A stretch of DNA of 64,000 bases from Halorientalis regularis. Its GTDB lineage: Archaea; Halobacteriota; Halobacteria; Halobacteriales; Haloarculaceae. The position numbers were made by a program, and so were the translations under genes. Below are positions 42,215 through 50,836 of this stretch, piece by piece (position 1 is the stretch's first letter; each line of letters opens with the position of its first letter). Location of the stretch: contig NZ_JALJCL010000004.1 in assembly GCF_023698535.1 (NCBI RefSeq), forward strand, positions 124,001 to 188,000, in the 5' to 3' direction. The notes beneath the pieces were generated by a model. The model did not search any database. It was not told where the DNA came from and saw only the letters and a list, made by a program, of their open reading frames with translations.

Positions 42215-44335
42215 TCACATCTCCGAGCGCTTGATCAGCGCGTACAGCACGAGGCCGCCGAGGATGACCGAGAGGTACACCTCGGCCGCGACCAGGATGC
42301 GAGAGGCCCACCCGCTGGCCCCGATGTTCCCGTAGCCGATGGTGAGGAACGTGATGTAGCTGAACGAGACCATCGTGTAGAACTCGCCGAACCCCGAGGG
42401 CGTCGCCAGTTGCGAGAGTGAGTCCAGCTGGTGGCTCGGGGCGGTCTCGAAGGCCGGGCCACCGAAGGTGTAGAAGAAGGCAAAAAAGAAGGGGACGACC
42501 GCGAACACGGCGAAGATGCGGAAGATGCGCATGCCGTGGCCACAGGTGATTCCGAGGAAGGCGTTCTCGGCGGCGCGGACGCCGTTTTTGAACCTGGAGC
42601 CGAGGTCCGCGGCTCCGTCGGCGGCGATGGCGAGGTGTTTCTTCCGGGCGTACTGCTGGCGTTTCACCCGGAACTCGCCGGCGGCTTTCATGTCGCCGGC
42701 CGCCGAGGCGCTGTTTTTCGCGTTGAGGTAGGTCGTCTCGATCACTTCGGGGGTCATCTCGACGGCGTAGGTGCGCTCGGTGGTGTCGTCGAACTCGTGG
42801 AGCACCCAGTCGTTGCGGTCGAGATAGTCCGTGTGTGTCGAGAAGTCGAACTCGTTGCCGTCGAACTCGCTGAAGACGGTGTTACAGAACCGGAAGTAAT
42901 CCAGCAGGCGCTGGCCCCCGCCGCTCTCGTCGGCCGACTGGAGCGTGATGTCGCCGATGGAGGCCCGCGTGAGGTCGTAGCGGACCCACCCGTCTTTGGG
43001 CTGGGAAAGGGTGCCGCCCTTGATCGTCGCGTCCGTGAGGTTCACGTAGGGGTTATCGTCGATTGCCAGCACCAGCATGTCGATGCGGTCCTCGAAGGTC
43101 GCGTCGTCGAAATCGATCGTTCCGGCGAACTCGACGCGCATGAAGTTGGCCGAGGTGAACTCCGTCCCGGAGAAGTTGGCGTCGTCCGCGAACGTCGCGC
43201 TGTCGAAAGTGGCGTTGTCCTCCAGCTGGTTGGCGTGGCCCTGGAACTCCGCGCCGCGGAAGACGGCTTTCCCCCGGAAGGTCGTCTCCGAGAAGTCGGC
43301 GTCCTCGACGAAGCGGGCCTCGTCGAAGTCGGCCTGCCCGTCGAAGGTCGCGTCCACGAAATCCGCGTCGGCCATGAACCACGTCTCCTCGAAGACGGCC
43401 TCGCCCTGGAAGGTCGCGGCCTCGAAGTTGGAGTACCGGAACTCCGCCTCGCCGAACTGGGCCAGGCCGGCGAAGGTCGCATTCTCGAAGGACACGTCGT
43501 CTTCCAGCGAGCGCGCGCCACCCTCGAACACCGCGCCCTGGAAGCGTGCCTCGGCGGCGAAGTGCGCCCCGGCGAAGGTGGCGTCCTCCGTGAACCGCGC
43601 CTCGGCGAAGTTCGCCAGCGCCTCGAAGCTAGTGTCGGTGAACCGAACGTCGCCGTCGACGCGGATTTCGCGGAACCGCGCCGGCCCCTCGAAGGTCGCA
43701 CCGTCGAACGTGCTGGCCCGGAGTCGGACCTGCTCGAAGACGGCCTCGTCGGCGAAGGTCGTCTCGGCGAAACTCGTGTTGTCGTCCATGGCGTTGGACT
43801 GACCGGAGAAACGCCCGCCCCGGAAGGAGACGACATCCCCGAACGTCGCGCCCGCGAAAGACGTGTCTTCGCCGCAGGTGATCTCCTCCAGGCGCGTCTC
43901 GGCCTCGAAGACAGTGTCGGAAAACTCGCAGTCCCGGTCGAACCGGGACTCTTCGGCCTGCACCGGTCCGGTGATCGTCGAGTCGACGACCTCCACGTCG
44001 TACTCGAAGTGGGCGTCCTCGATTTCGAGGGCACCGATCTCGCAGTTCTCGAAGACGAGCGGGACCATCACGTCGGCGTGCTCGACGCTGATCTCGTTCT
44101 CGAAGGAACAGTTCCGGAACTCGACCGGGTGGTTGTTCTCCCGGCCCACGTCCAGATAGTCGAGTTCGAGTCGCGGGAAGGTCCGACCCTCGAACACCTT
44201 CTGCTCGCCCTCGCCGTATCTGATCACCTCGATGAGGGCCTCCTGTACCGCCGCCGTGTCGATCCCTTGTTCGGCCCGCTCGCTGGGGGAGAGCTCCAGG
44301 ATCGACCGACTCTCCGTGAGCGACGTGTCGGTCAT
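42215..44335 (-). CDS. Pentapeptide-repeat protein fused to a two-helix ion channel
   Basis: A 706-residue protein. Residues about 60-440 are pentapeptide repeats with a central F and A-x-F spacing (FAGATFGDVVSF, FEGPARFREI, DFSETTFRGKAVF), predicted to form a right-handed quadrilateral beta-helix. A linker follows. Two membrane helices (about 600-620 and 680-702) flank a pore loop with the filter TIGYGN at 665-670, as in potassium channels. The large cytoplasmic helix replaces the usual RCK or nucleotide sensor. Ligand unknown. Confidence 0.85.
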   Translation of the reverse strand: MTDTSLTESRSILELSPSERAEQGIDTAAVQEALIEVIRYGEGEQKVFEGRTFPRLELDYLDVGRENNHPVEFRNCSFENEISVEHADVMVPLVFENCEIGALEIEDAHFEYDVEVVDSTITGPVQAEESRFDRDCEFSDTVFEAETRLEEITCGEDTSFAGATFGDVVSFRGGRFSGQSNAMDDNTSFAETTFADEAVFEQVRLRASTFDGATFEGPARFREIRVDGDVRFTDTSFEALANFAEARFTEDATFAGAHFAAEARFQGAVFEGGARSLEDDVSFENATFAGLAQFGEAEFRYSNFEAATFQGEAVFEETWFMADADFVDATFDGQADFDEARFVEDADFSETTFRGKAVFRGAEFQGHANQLEDNATFDSATFADDANFSGTEFTSANFMRVEFAGTIDFDDATFEDRIDMLVLAIDDNPYVNLTDATIKGGTLSQPKDGWVRYDLTRASIGDITLQSADESGGGQRLLDYFRFCNTVFSEFDGNEFDFSTHTDYLDRNDWVLHEFDDTTERTYAVEMTPEVIETTYLNAKNSASAAGDMKAAGEFRVKRQQYARKKHLAIAADGAADLGSRFKNGVRAAENAFLGITCGHGMRIFRIFAVFAVVPFFFAFFYTFGGPAFETAPSHQLDSLSQLATPSGFGEFYTMVSFSYITFLTIGYGNIGASGWASRILVAAEVYLSVILGGLVLYALIKRSEM

Positions 44336-44439
44336 TTGTCGGACCGTCGTGGACCTGGCTCAAAAGTTTTGCGAGAGTGAAACGTAGTCACAGGTCGTCC
44401 TTCGGAAACGCTTAGGACGTACCCGCCACACCGTCGAGT

Positions 44440-45651
44440 ATGACCGATCCGTCCGATCTCGCTCGTCGCGTCCGCGAGGGCGAGCTCCGGCTCCACGAAC
44501 TGGACGACCACGCCGACCCCGAGACGGCCGCCACGGCACGCCGCATGTTCGTCGCCGGCGAGACCGACACCGATCTCGACACCGTCGGGGAGTACGCCTT
44601 CGCGGCCGAGACCGCCGAACCCAACATCGAGAACATGATCGGCGGGACGCAGGTCCCCGTCGGCGTCGTCGGCCCCGTCGAGATCGACGGCGGCGCAGTC
44701 GCGGGCGAACGGTACCTCCCGCTGGCGACCACCGAGGGTGCACTCATCGCCAGCGTCAACCGCGGCTGTTCGGCCATCCGGGCGGCCGGCGGCGCGACCG
44801 CGCGCGTCCTCAAGAACGGTATGACCCGCGCGCCCGTGTTCACCGTCGCGGACGTGGGCGAAGCCGCCACGGTCGCCGCGTGGGTCCGCGAGAACACCGA
44901 CGAACTCGCCGCGGCCGCCGAGTCGACGACCAGCCACGGCGAGTTGACCGACGTGACCCCCTACGTCGTCGGGGACTCCGTGTTCCTCCGGTTCACCTAC
45001 GACACCAAAGACGCCATGGGAATGAACATGGCCACCATCGCCACGGAGGAAGCCTGCGGGGTCGTCGAGGCGGAGACACCCGCGTCGCTGGTCGCGCTGT
45101 CGGGCAATCTCTGCTCCGACAAGAAACCCGCCGCGATCAACGCCGTCGAGGGCCGCGGGCGCACCGTCGCCGCCGACGTGTTCATCCCCCACGACCTCGT
45201 GGAGGAGCGGTTCAAGACGACCGCCGACGCCATCGCGGAGGCAAACACCCGCAAGAACCTCGTGGGAAGCGCCAAGGCGGGCAGTCTGGGGTTCAACGCC
45301 CACGCCGCCAACACCGTCGCCGCCGCGTTCCTCGCGCTGGGGCAGGACATCGCGCAGGTCGTCGAGGGGTCGAACGCCATCACCACGGTCGAGGAGCGCG
45401 AGGACGGCCTCTACGCCAGCCTCACCATCGCCTCGCTGGAAGTCGGTACCGTCGGCGGCGGGACCGGCCTCGCCACGCAGGCCGAGGCCATGGAGGTGGT
45501 GGGTGTCACGGGCGGCGGTGATCCGCCGGGGAGCAACGCCGACGCGCTCGCGGAGGTCATCGCGACCGCGGCGCTGGCCGGCGAACTCTCACTGCTCTCG
45601 GCGCTGGCCTCCCGGCACCTCTCCAGCGCGCACGAGGAACTGGGTCGCTGA
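44440..45651 (+). CDS. hmgA: HMG-CoA reductase (class I)
   Basis: A 403-residue NADPH-dependent enzyme making mevalonate for archaeal isoprenoid lipids. Signatures: ENMIGGTQVPVGVVGP, DAMGMNMATI, GSAKAGSLGFNAHAAN and GGGTGLATQAEAMEVVGV. It lies divergent from the channel gene, with a GCTTAGG TATA element (44409-44415) about 27 bases before the ATG, so it is leaderless. This enzyme is the statin target in haloarchaea. Confidence 0.97.
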   Translation: MTDPSDLARRVREGELRLHELDDHADPETAATARRMFVAGETDTDLDTVGEYAFAAETAEPNIENMIGGTQVPVGVVGPVEIDGGAVAGERYLPLATTEGALIASVNRGCSAIRAAGGATARVLKNGMTRAPVFTVADVGEAATVAAWVRENTDELAAAAESTTSHGELTDVTPYVVGDSVFLRFTYDTKDAMGMNMATIATEEACGVVEAETPASLVALSGNLCSDKKPAAINAVEGRGRTVAADVFIPHDLVEERFKTTADAIAEANTRKNLVGSAKAGSLGFNAHAANTVAAAFLALGQDIAQVVEGSNAITTVEEREDGLYASLTIASLEVGTVGGGTGLATQAEAMEVVGVTGGGDPPGSNADALAEVIATAALAGELSLLSALASRHLSSAHEELGR

Positions 45652-45657
45652 CCGCGG

Positions 45658-46287
45658 TCACTCGCCGGTTTCCTGGGCAGGTGGAGCCCCAGTCGCATCG
45701 TCGGCCGCGTCCGTCCCCGTCGCGGGCGTGACGGTCGTCGTCTCGTCGGCGTATTCGTAGGTCCCGTCGACGGTCATCCCCGTACAGTCGGGGAAGTCGT
45801 CCCGCTGGGGACACCCCTGACAGTCGTCGAGCGCGGTCAGTCCCTTGTATGCGACGTACGGAATCAGGAACCCGACGAAGAGGGCGACGGTGACGAGCCG
45901 GTCGGCCGGCCGGAAGACGAACGGAAACGCCAGCAACGCCAACCCGACCGCCAGGAGCGCCTTCACCGCTATGCGGCTCCGCGTCCGCCACCGGCCGGGG
46001 CTGAGCGACTCGACGACTTTCGGGCCGATCAGCGCGAACCCGAGGCCGTAGAACGCCGGGGTCGCCAGCTCGAACAGCGCCGCGCCCGGCACGGCGAGTC
46101 GTGCGACGATCAGCGACGACAGCGCGAGGAGGCCGACGGGATAGACGACGAAACACCCCATACACAGCTGCTGGCCGTACAGCTCGAACGTGTGATGGGA
46201 GTAGTAGCGACAGGTCGGGTGGTGTGCGAGGAGCAACGGCTCTTCCTCGCCGATTCGCTGGACGGCCACCCGAAGTGGGTTCCGCAT
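45658..46287 (-). CDS. Polytopic membrane protein, DUF2085-like
   Basis: A 209-residue protein with about four membrane helices and cysteine motifs near both ends: HHPTCRYYSHHTF then LCMGCFVVYPVG (residues 22-50), and DDCQGCPQRDDFPDC after the last helix. The layout recalls DUF2085 membrane proteins. The C-terminal 40 residues are a Thr/Ala/Asp tail. The next gene upstream ends one base before its ATG, suggesting an operon with the small zinc-ribbon membrane protein. Confidence 0.6.
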   Translation of the reverse strand: MRNPLRVAVQRIGEEEPLLLAHHPTCRYYSHHTFELYGQQLCMGCFVVYPVGLLALSSLIVARLAVPGAALFELATPAFYGLGFALIGPKVVESLSPGRWRTRSRIAVKALLAVGLALLAFPFVFRPADRLVTVALFVGFLIPYVAYKGLTALDDCQGCPQRDDFPDCTGMTVDGTYEYADETTTVTPATGTDAADDATGAPPAQETGE

Positions 46288-46512
46288 CTATCTGTACTGG
46301 TTCAGGTCCTCGCCGCAGTGCCCGCAGGTGGAGGCCCCCTGCGAGACGGTCTCCATGCACTCTGGGCACTGCTCCAGCGTCTCCCTGGCGTCGAAGTAGT
46401 AGTAGACGCCGTAGGGGAGACAGCAGAACCCACCGATGATTAGCTTGCCCATGTCGCCCGTGAACTCTTTTTTCGTCTGCAATCCTGCCATCATTTTCAC
46501 CGTTTTTGCCAT
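46288..46512 (-). CDS. Small membrane-anchored zinc-ribbon protein
   Basis: A 74-residue protein with a hydrophobic segment (GKLIIGGFCCLPYGVYYYF) then a CPECMETVSQGASTCGHCG zinc ribbon at the C-terminus. The start at 46512 follows an A/T-rich upstream region; an ATG at 46494 is an alternative. It probably links a membrane complex to a nucleic acid or protein partner; function unknown. Confidence 0.65.
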   Translation of the reverse strand: MAKTVKMMAGLQTKKEFTGDMGKLIIGGFCCLPYGVYYYFDARETLEQCPECMETVSQGASTCGHCGEDLNQYR

Positions 46513-46599
46513 CTGGTTTATCTCTTTTGAAACGTAAACAATCGCGCTTCCTCGGGGGAGGGGAGCGCCGATCACCCTGGGGTGGCTCCAACCTGTCGG

Positions 46600-46947
46600 G
46601 AACTACGTCCTCGAACCGGCAGGTGTCCCCGATGATCCCGAGGACGGCCAGTGCGCCACCCAATGCCAGCACGGCGACGAGCAGGGCGAAGAAGGCTCCG
46701 CCCAGTAGTGGGACCAGCAGCCAGTCGACGAACGACAGCGCCCGGGCCGCCGCAGACAGGTGAAGCCCGCGGCCTGCAGTTCGTGGCTGAGGACGAAGCG
46801 GTACCCGCTCCCGAGCGCGAACCCCGCGACGAACAACAACTGCCCGAGTCGATGGAGGCCGATGGGGCCGACCGTCGGTCGGCCGGCGCTACCCGCGCCC
46901 ACCACGACGAGCGCCCCGAGAGCGATAGCAGTCCCCGACACCAGCAC
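46600..46947 (-). pseudogene. Frameshifted small membrane protein gene
   Basis: The first frame encodes hydrophobic VSGTAIALGALVVVGAG and GQLLFVAGFALGSGYRFVLSHELQ. After about base 46762 that frame becomes Cys/Ser/Trp-rich noise. The neighbouring frame, one base shifted, continues sensibly with LSAAARALSFVDWLLVPLLGG and two further hydrophobic segments to IIGDTCRFEDVVPD. A single-base deletion near 46755-46765 (in GGCTTCACC) explains this. No good start codon exists either: in-frame candidates are an ATT at 46986 or a GTG at 46947. It is a pseudogene or a sequencing error. Confidence 0.65.
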
Positions 46948-47047
46948 GAGTACGTCGGCGGACTCCAGTCGCTGGTCGATCGTAATGGTAAGTCACCACG
47001 ACGCACGGTACAACCCACAGTCGGAGGGCGGACACCTCGCTCCGCCG

Positions 47048-47416
47048 TCACCCGCGGTCCCGATTCCGGGAGCCCTGCACGACCAGCGCGACGGCACCGC
47101 CGACGACGACGGCCAGGCCGAGGACGAGCGCGGTTTCGCTCCCGAACGCAGGTGCGAGCGCGAGCAACCCCCAGCCGACCGCGCCGACGGCGTGGGCGAT
47201 ACCGATCAGGCGCTGTCCGCGCCGGAGGTAGACCACGCCGCCCAGGCCGAAGCCCAGCGCGAGGACGACCGTCGAGAGCGCGACGGGTCTGACCCGGAGG
47301 CCACCGAGCGCGAGCGGCCCGACCACCGGTTCGACGAGAAAGAGCAGGCCCGCCAGTCCGACGAGCGTGCCGACGGCCGCCGATCCGTAGTCGATGTCCC
47401 GGTCGACGAGGCTCAC
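47048..47416 (-). CDS. Four-helix membrane protein
   Basis: A 122-residue protein with four hydrophobic segments (GTLVGLAGLLFLVEPVVG; ALSTVVLALGFGLGGVVYL; GIAHAVGAVGWGLLALAPAF; ALVLGLAVVVGGAVALVV) and a basic tail. The GTG start at 47416 overlaps the upstream TGA (GTGA), so it is coupled to the DUF5817-like gene. Function unknown. Confidence 0.65.
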   Translation of the reverse strand: MSLVDRDIDYGSAAVGTLVGLAGLLFLVEPVVGPLALGGLRVRPVALSTVVLALGFGLGGVVYLRRGQRLIGIAHAVGAVGWGLLALAPAFGSETALVLGLAVVVGGAVALVVQGSRNRDRG

Positions 47417-47937
47417 AGTACTCTGTAGGTGTCGCCGCTCTCGGTCACTTCGCCCTGGCGGACGAGTTTGTCGAGGGCATCCCGGACGTACTCGGCCGGA
47501 ACGCCGCGCTCGGTGGCGTAGTCGACGACGCTCCCTTCGGTCGGGGCGTCCTGTTCGCGGAGCGCTTCCAGTACCGTCTCCCTGCGGCTCTGGCCGCCGC
47601 CCGCCCCCTGCTCGGCGCGGTCGGCGGCTGCCCCGACCGCCGCCGTGTCGACGCCCGACTGTTCGAGGTACGCCTCGTCGTCGACGCCGGCTTCGTCGAG
47701 GTAGCGGTCCATCTCGGCGAAGGAATCGAGGTCGTCGAAGGCGTCTTCGTGGCCCTGGCGTTTGGCCAGCATCGCCGCCCGGACCTCCCGGGCGTGGTCC
47801 GGATCGTCCGTCGTGACGAACTGCTTGAGTTTCTCGAACTTGCGACTCGCCCCACAGCGGGGACACTCCGACCGTTCCGGGCGGCCCTCGACGACCCGGA
47901 GCGCGTCACAGTCGCTGCACCCGACCACGGCGTACAT
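47413..47937 (-). CDS. DUF5817-type zinc-ribbon and winged-helix protein
   Basis: A 174-residue haloarchaeal protein. Residues 1-30 form a zinc ribbon (MYAVVGCSDCDALRVV then CPRCGASRKFEKLKQF). A charged helical middle (AREVRAAMLAKRQGHEDAF) follows, and the C-terminal 60 residues are a winged helix (REQDAPTEGSVVDYATERGVPAEYV). This domain order suggests nucleic-acid binding. The ATG at 47937 gives the conserved start. Confidence 0.75.
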   Translation of the reverse strand: MYAVVGCSDCDALRVVEGRPERSECPRCGASRKFEKLKQFVTTDDPDHAREVRAAMLAKRQGHEDAFDDLDSFAEMDRYLDEAGVDDEAYLEQSGVDTAAVGAAADRAEQGAGGGQSRRETVLEALREQDAPTEGSVVDYATERGVPAEYVRDALDKLVRQGEVTESGDTYRVL

Positions 47938-48026
47938 GGTCGTCACTGAGGCCCGTTCGGGGAAGAATCTGCCGTCCGCGTCGCGACGCGAACGGTTAGG
48001 TGGGTTCGGTCCCTGTTCCGGCACGA

Positions 48027-48806
48027 ATGCGACGCTCCCACGCCGTAGCCACACTGTGTCTCCTCACCGTCCTGGCCGGGTGTGGCGGACTCATCGACGA
48101 CCGGGCGACACCCGAACCCGTCGAACTGGGGAACGCGTCGGTGCCGCCGGGAATCACGGCCGACGGGGTGGACGCGTCGACGCTGGCCGCGAACCACGAC
48201 GCCGTCCTCGGATCGACCAGCTACACCGTCCGGGTCAGTGAAGTAATCACGAGCAATGGGACCGTCCGCCGGAACGCGACACGGGACCGCCGGGTCGCCC
48301 CGGGCGCGGACCGGTACCTGTTCCGGCGCGTCCAGCGAACGAACGGCTTCCCCACGTCCTCGCTCGCGCCGGTGTTGACCTACTGGTACGACGGGACGGC
48401 CGTTACCCAGCGAGTCGGGACCGGCGCGGATGCCCGGGTCGACCGGTTCCCGACCGAGCCGCCGGGTCCGCTCCGTGACCCGACGAGCCACCGGGGCGTC
48501 GCCAGGATCTTCGGTGCGTTCGAGTTGCGGCCGAACCGCACCCTCGGGGACGGACCGGTCCGGCTGACCGGGGTTCGGTTCAGCGATCCCGGGTCCGCGC
48601 CGACGCCGTCGTTCGTCGGGCCGCCGCGGAACGCGTCGCTGAGGGCCGTCGTCGACGGCCGGGGATACGTTCGGAGCTACCGCTTCGCGTACGACGCCGA
48701 CGCCAGCGGTGTCTCGGGGACGGTCCGCGTGGTTCGCCGCGTTCAGTTCGTCGCTGTCGGAACGACGACCGTTGAGGCACCGGCCTGGGCGGACGAGGTC
48801 ACGTGA
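48027..48806 (+). CDS. Secreted lipoprotein of unknown function
   Basis: A 259-residue lipoprotein: MRRSHAVATLCLLTVLAGCGG, lipobox Cys19. The mature part begins with a Pro/Glu linker, then VDASTLAANHDAVLGSTSYTVRV, a layout shared with the next lipoprotein gene (48855) and typical of a large haloarchaeal family. Many GTV and NGT strands suggest a beta-rich fold. It may be paralogous to its neighbour. Confidence 0.7.
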   Translation: MRRSHAVATLCLLTVLAGCGGLIDDRATPEPVELGNASVPPGITADGVDASTLAANHDAVLGSTSYTVRVSEVITSNGTVRRNATRDRRVAPGADRYLFRRVQRTNGFPTSSLAPVLTYWYDGTAVTQRVGTGADARVDRFPTEPPGPLRDPTSHRGVARIFGAFELRPNRTLGDGPVRLTGVRFSDPGSAPTPSFVGPPRNASLRAVVDGRGYVRSYRFAYDADASGVSGTVRVVRRVQFVAVGTTTVEAPAWADEVT

Positions 48807-48854
48807 CAAGCCGCCGGCTACGGTCCGGCTCCCCCGCCACGGCGACCCGGGTGG

Positions 48855-49952
48855 CTACTCGCTCGCGCCGTCGCCGCTGGGCTCGAACGGGCTGGGGCCA
48901 ACCCGAAAGAAGGCCTCGACCGGCGCGTCGAGTCCCGGCGGATCTTCGAGTGTGATGGTCGCCTGGCTCCTGTCGTCCCCGATGTCGAGTCGCGTGCCCG
49001 GATCCGGCGGCGTCCGTGTCAGCGTCGCGGTCGGCTCGTACTCCCCGGGCGACAGCGAGAAATAGAGCGTGGCACCCGGTTCGATGGGACGGTCCGACTG
49101 GACGGTGACGGTCCGGAGTCGGGACGAGAACTCGACGTTCGTGTTCGCCGGCACCGTCGGGCCGCCGGTGATCCGAACCGCCAGCGCGGTGTCGTTGGCC
49201 ACCAGCGACGCCTCGCCACGGACGAGTTTCGGGACCCACGTCGGCCGCGGGACCGTCTCGACATCCGTCGTAGCCGTGATGTCGAAGCTGGTCGGCGGTC
49301 CCTCCCCGGCGTTCACCGTGCCGGTCGCTCGGCGGAGCAGTCCCCGCTCGTCGACCAGCAGACTCGCCTCGTACTGCTGGTACTCGGCGGCGAGCCCGGT
49401 CGATTTGGCGCTGTCGGCTTCGAGTCGGACGACCTGCGCTCCCCGGTAGGTGCTCGTGCCGACCCGCTCGAACTGCCCGGAGCCGACGTAGATGGCCAGG
49501 CCGAACCCGATACTGCTGCCGGCGGAGATCGCGCCCGACCGGTCGTCGGTGAACACGTATCGCTCGTCGCCCCACCGTTCGTGTTCGGCCGTCCACTCCC
49601 GATCGGTGGGCTGGTAGGTGACCGACGAGAACGTGCCACGACTCCGGTGTAGCAGGTGCGAATCGTTGCGGTAGGTCGTGGCGTTCGAGTCGACGGTCCC
49701 GTTCGAGCGCGTCAGATAGTGCTGCCGGCTCGCGCTCTCGTTGAGCGCCTCGAAGTGTGCGTTCAGCAGCGCCGACTCGTTGACGCTCCCGTCGACCGCC
49801 ACGCCCGGAACGGTCGGCCAACCGGCCGTGTCGTCGCGGTCGTTCTCCTCGTCGTCTCCCGGATCGGCACCGGGCGTCGCCGTCGGCTCGCCCGCCAGCC
49901 CCGAACACCCGGCGAGGACGAGCGCCAGTACGCAGTGTCGATACAGTATCAC
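48855..49952 (-). CDS. Secreted lipoprotein, paralogue of the gene at 48027
   Basis: A 365-residue lipoprotein starting at a GTG (VILYRHCVLALVLAGCSG, lipobox Cys16), followed by an acidic DDEENDRDD linker. Residues 50-230 share the plan of the convergent 48027 gene: N-x-H-x-E-A-L-N, a TRSNGTVDSNATTYRN strand, and an SVTYQP region. The extra C-terminal 130 residues form another predicted beta domain (VPANTNVEFSSRLRTVTV; GEYEPTATLTRTPPDPG). Surface-exposed; role unknown. Confidence 0.7.
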   Translation of the reverse strand: MILYRHCVLALVLAGCSGLAGEPTATPGADPGDDEENDRDDTAGWPTVPGVAVDGSVNESALLNAHFEALNESASRQHYLTRSNGTVDSNATTYRNDSHLLHRSRGTFSSVTYQPTDREWTAEHERWGDERYVFTDDRSGAISAGSSIGFGLAIYVGSGQFERVGTSTYRGAQVVRLEADSAKSTGLAAEYQQYEASLLVDERGLLRRATGTVNAGEGPPTSFDITATTDVETVPRPTWVPKLVRGEASLVANDTALAVRITGGPTVPANTNVEFSSRLRTVTVQSDRPIEPGATLYFSLSPGEYEPTATLTRTPPDPGTRLDIGDDRSQATITLEDPPGLDAPVEAFFRVGPSPFEPSGDGASE

Positions 49953-50036
49953 GTGCTGGCCGGCCGGCGGACAAATTCGTTCCGGCTTCCGGCCCGGATC
50001 ACAAAACATTCCTGACGGTCGTCGGAAACAGCCGGT

Positions 50037-50825
50037 ATGCGCGAGCCCTCCCTGTTCGCTCTCGGGGTCGGCGGTTCCGTCGCCGGCACTGTCAGGACGG
50101 CCCTCGTCCTGATCGCTCCGCCGCCCTCCCTGCTCGTCGCGGCCGCCGCCGCAGTGGCAGTCTTTCCGGCCGCTACAGCCGTACCGATGCGCCTGTCGAC
50201 ACCCGAACGCATCGAACGGTTCCAGTCGCTGTCCGCGCAGGTCCCGGTCGTCGTCGTCCCAGTGATCCTGACGGCGGCCGTCGTGACCGTCCACTACGGC
50301 CTGGCGGGGCCCGGACGGGCCGTATTCTGGCCCGGCATGATCGGCGTCGGGGTCGCCTTCGTCGGTGCAGTGTCGATACTCCACGCCGCCGAACGTCGGT
50401 ACGCCGCTCGCGTGGAAGCCGAGAGCGACGTGCGCGTGGTCCTGCCGGATCCGAGCGCCGACGGGCCGGGCAAGCGGTGGCAACTGGTCGGCGTGGCCGC
50501 TGGCGTCGTCGCCGTGGCGTTGTTTCTGCTGAGTGCCGTTCTCGGGGACAGCCCCGACGTGACCTGGTTGTTCGCCGCGCTCGGCGGGATCGTCCCGACG
50601 CTCACCGCCCGGCACCGCTCGGAACTGGTCGTCCTCGACGCCGGCCTGAAACAGGGGGTGGCGATCCGTCCGTGGAGCGACTTCGAGAGCTACGAGATTG
50701 CCGACGACGAACTGGTGATCCGGGACGGGAGCTGGTTCCCACAGCAGTGCGCCATCCCGCGCGAGAAGATCGACGACGAGGACGCGGCTGTCGCTGCGCT
50801 GTCGCGGTATCTGCCGGAAAAATAG
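50037..50825 (+). CDS. Membrane protein with C-terminal cytoplasmic domain
   Basis: A 262-residue protein. About four to six hydrophobic segments lie in residues 10-185 (SLLVAAAAAVAVFPAATAV; VVVVPVILTAAVVTVHYGL; MIGVGVAFVGAVSILHA; LVGVAAGVVAVALFLLSAV). A soluble tail follows (LVVLDAGLKQGVAIRPWSDFESYEIADDELVIRDG), like PH-type domains of bacterial DUF5673-like proteins. A short A/T block at 50010-50017 may be the TATA box. Function unknown. Confidence 0.65.
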   Translation: MREPSLFALGVGGSVAGTVRTALVLIAPPPSLLVAAAAAVAVFPAATAVPMRLSTPERIERFQSLSAQVPVVVVPVILTAAVVTVHYGLAGPGRAVFWPGMIGVGVAFVGAVSILHAAERRYAARVEAESDVRVVLPDPSADGPGKRWQLVGVAAGVVAVALFLLSAVLGDSPDVTWLFAALGGIVPTLTARHRSELVVLDAGLKQGVAIRPWSDFESYEIADDELVIRDGSWFPQQCAIPREKIDDEDAAVAALSRYLPEK

Positions 50826-50836
50826 CGCGCCCGCCC

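Noticed and set aside
42240-44330. Pentapeptide protein as a Qnr-like gyrase protector
   Set aside because: The membrane helices and TIGYGN filter point to a channel; the repeat alone does not show gyrase binding.
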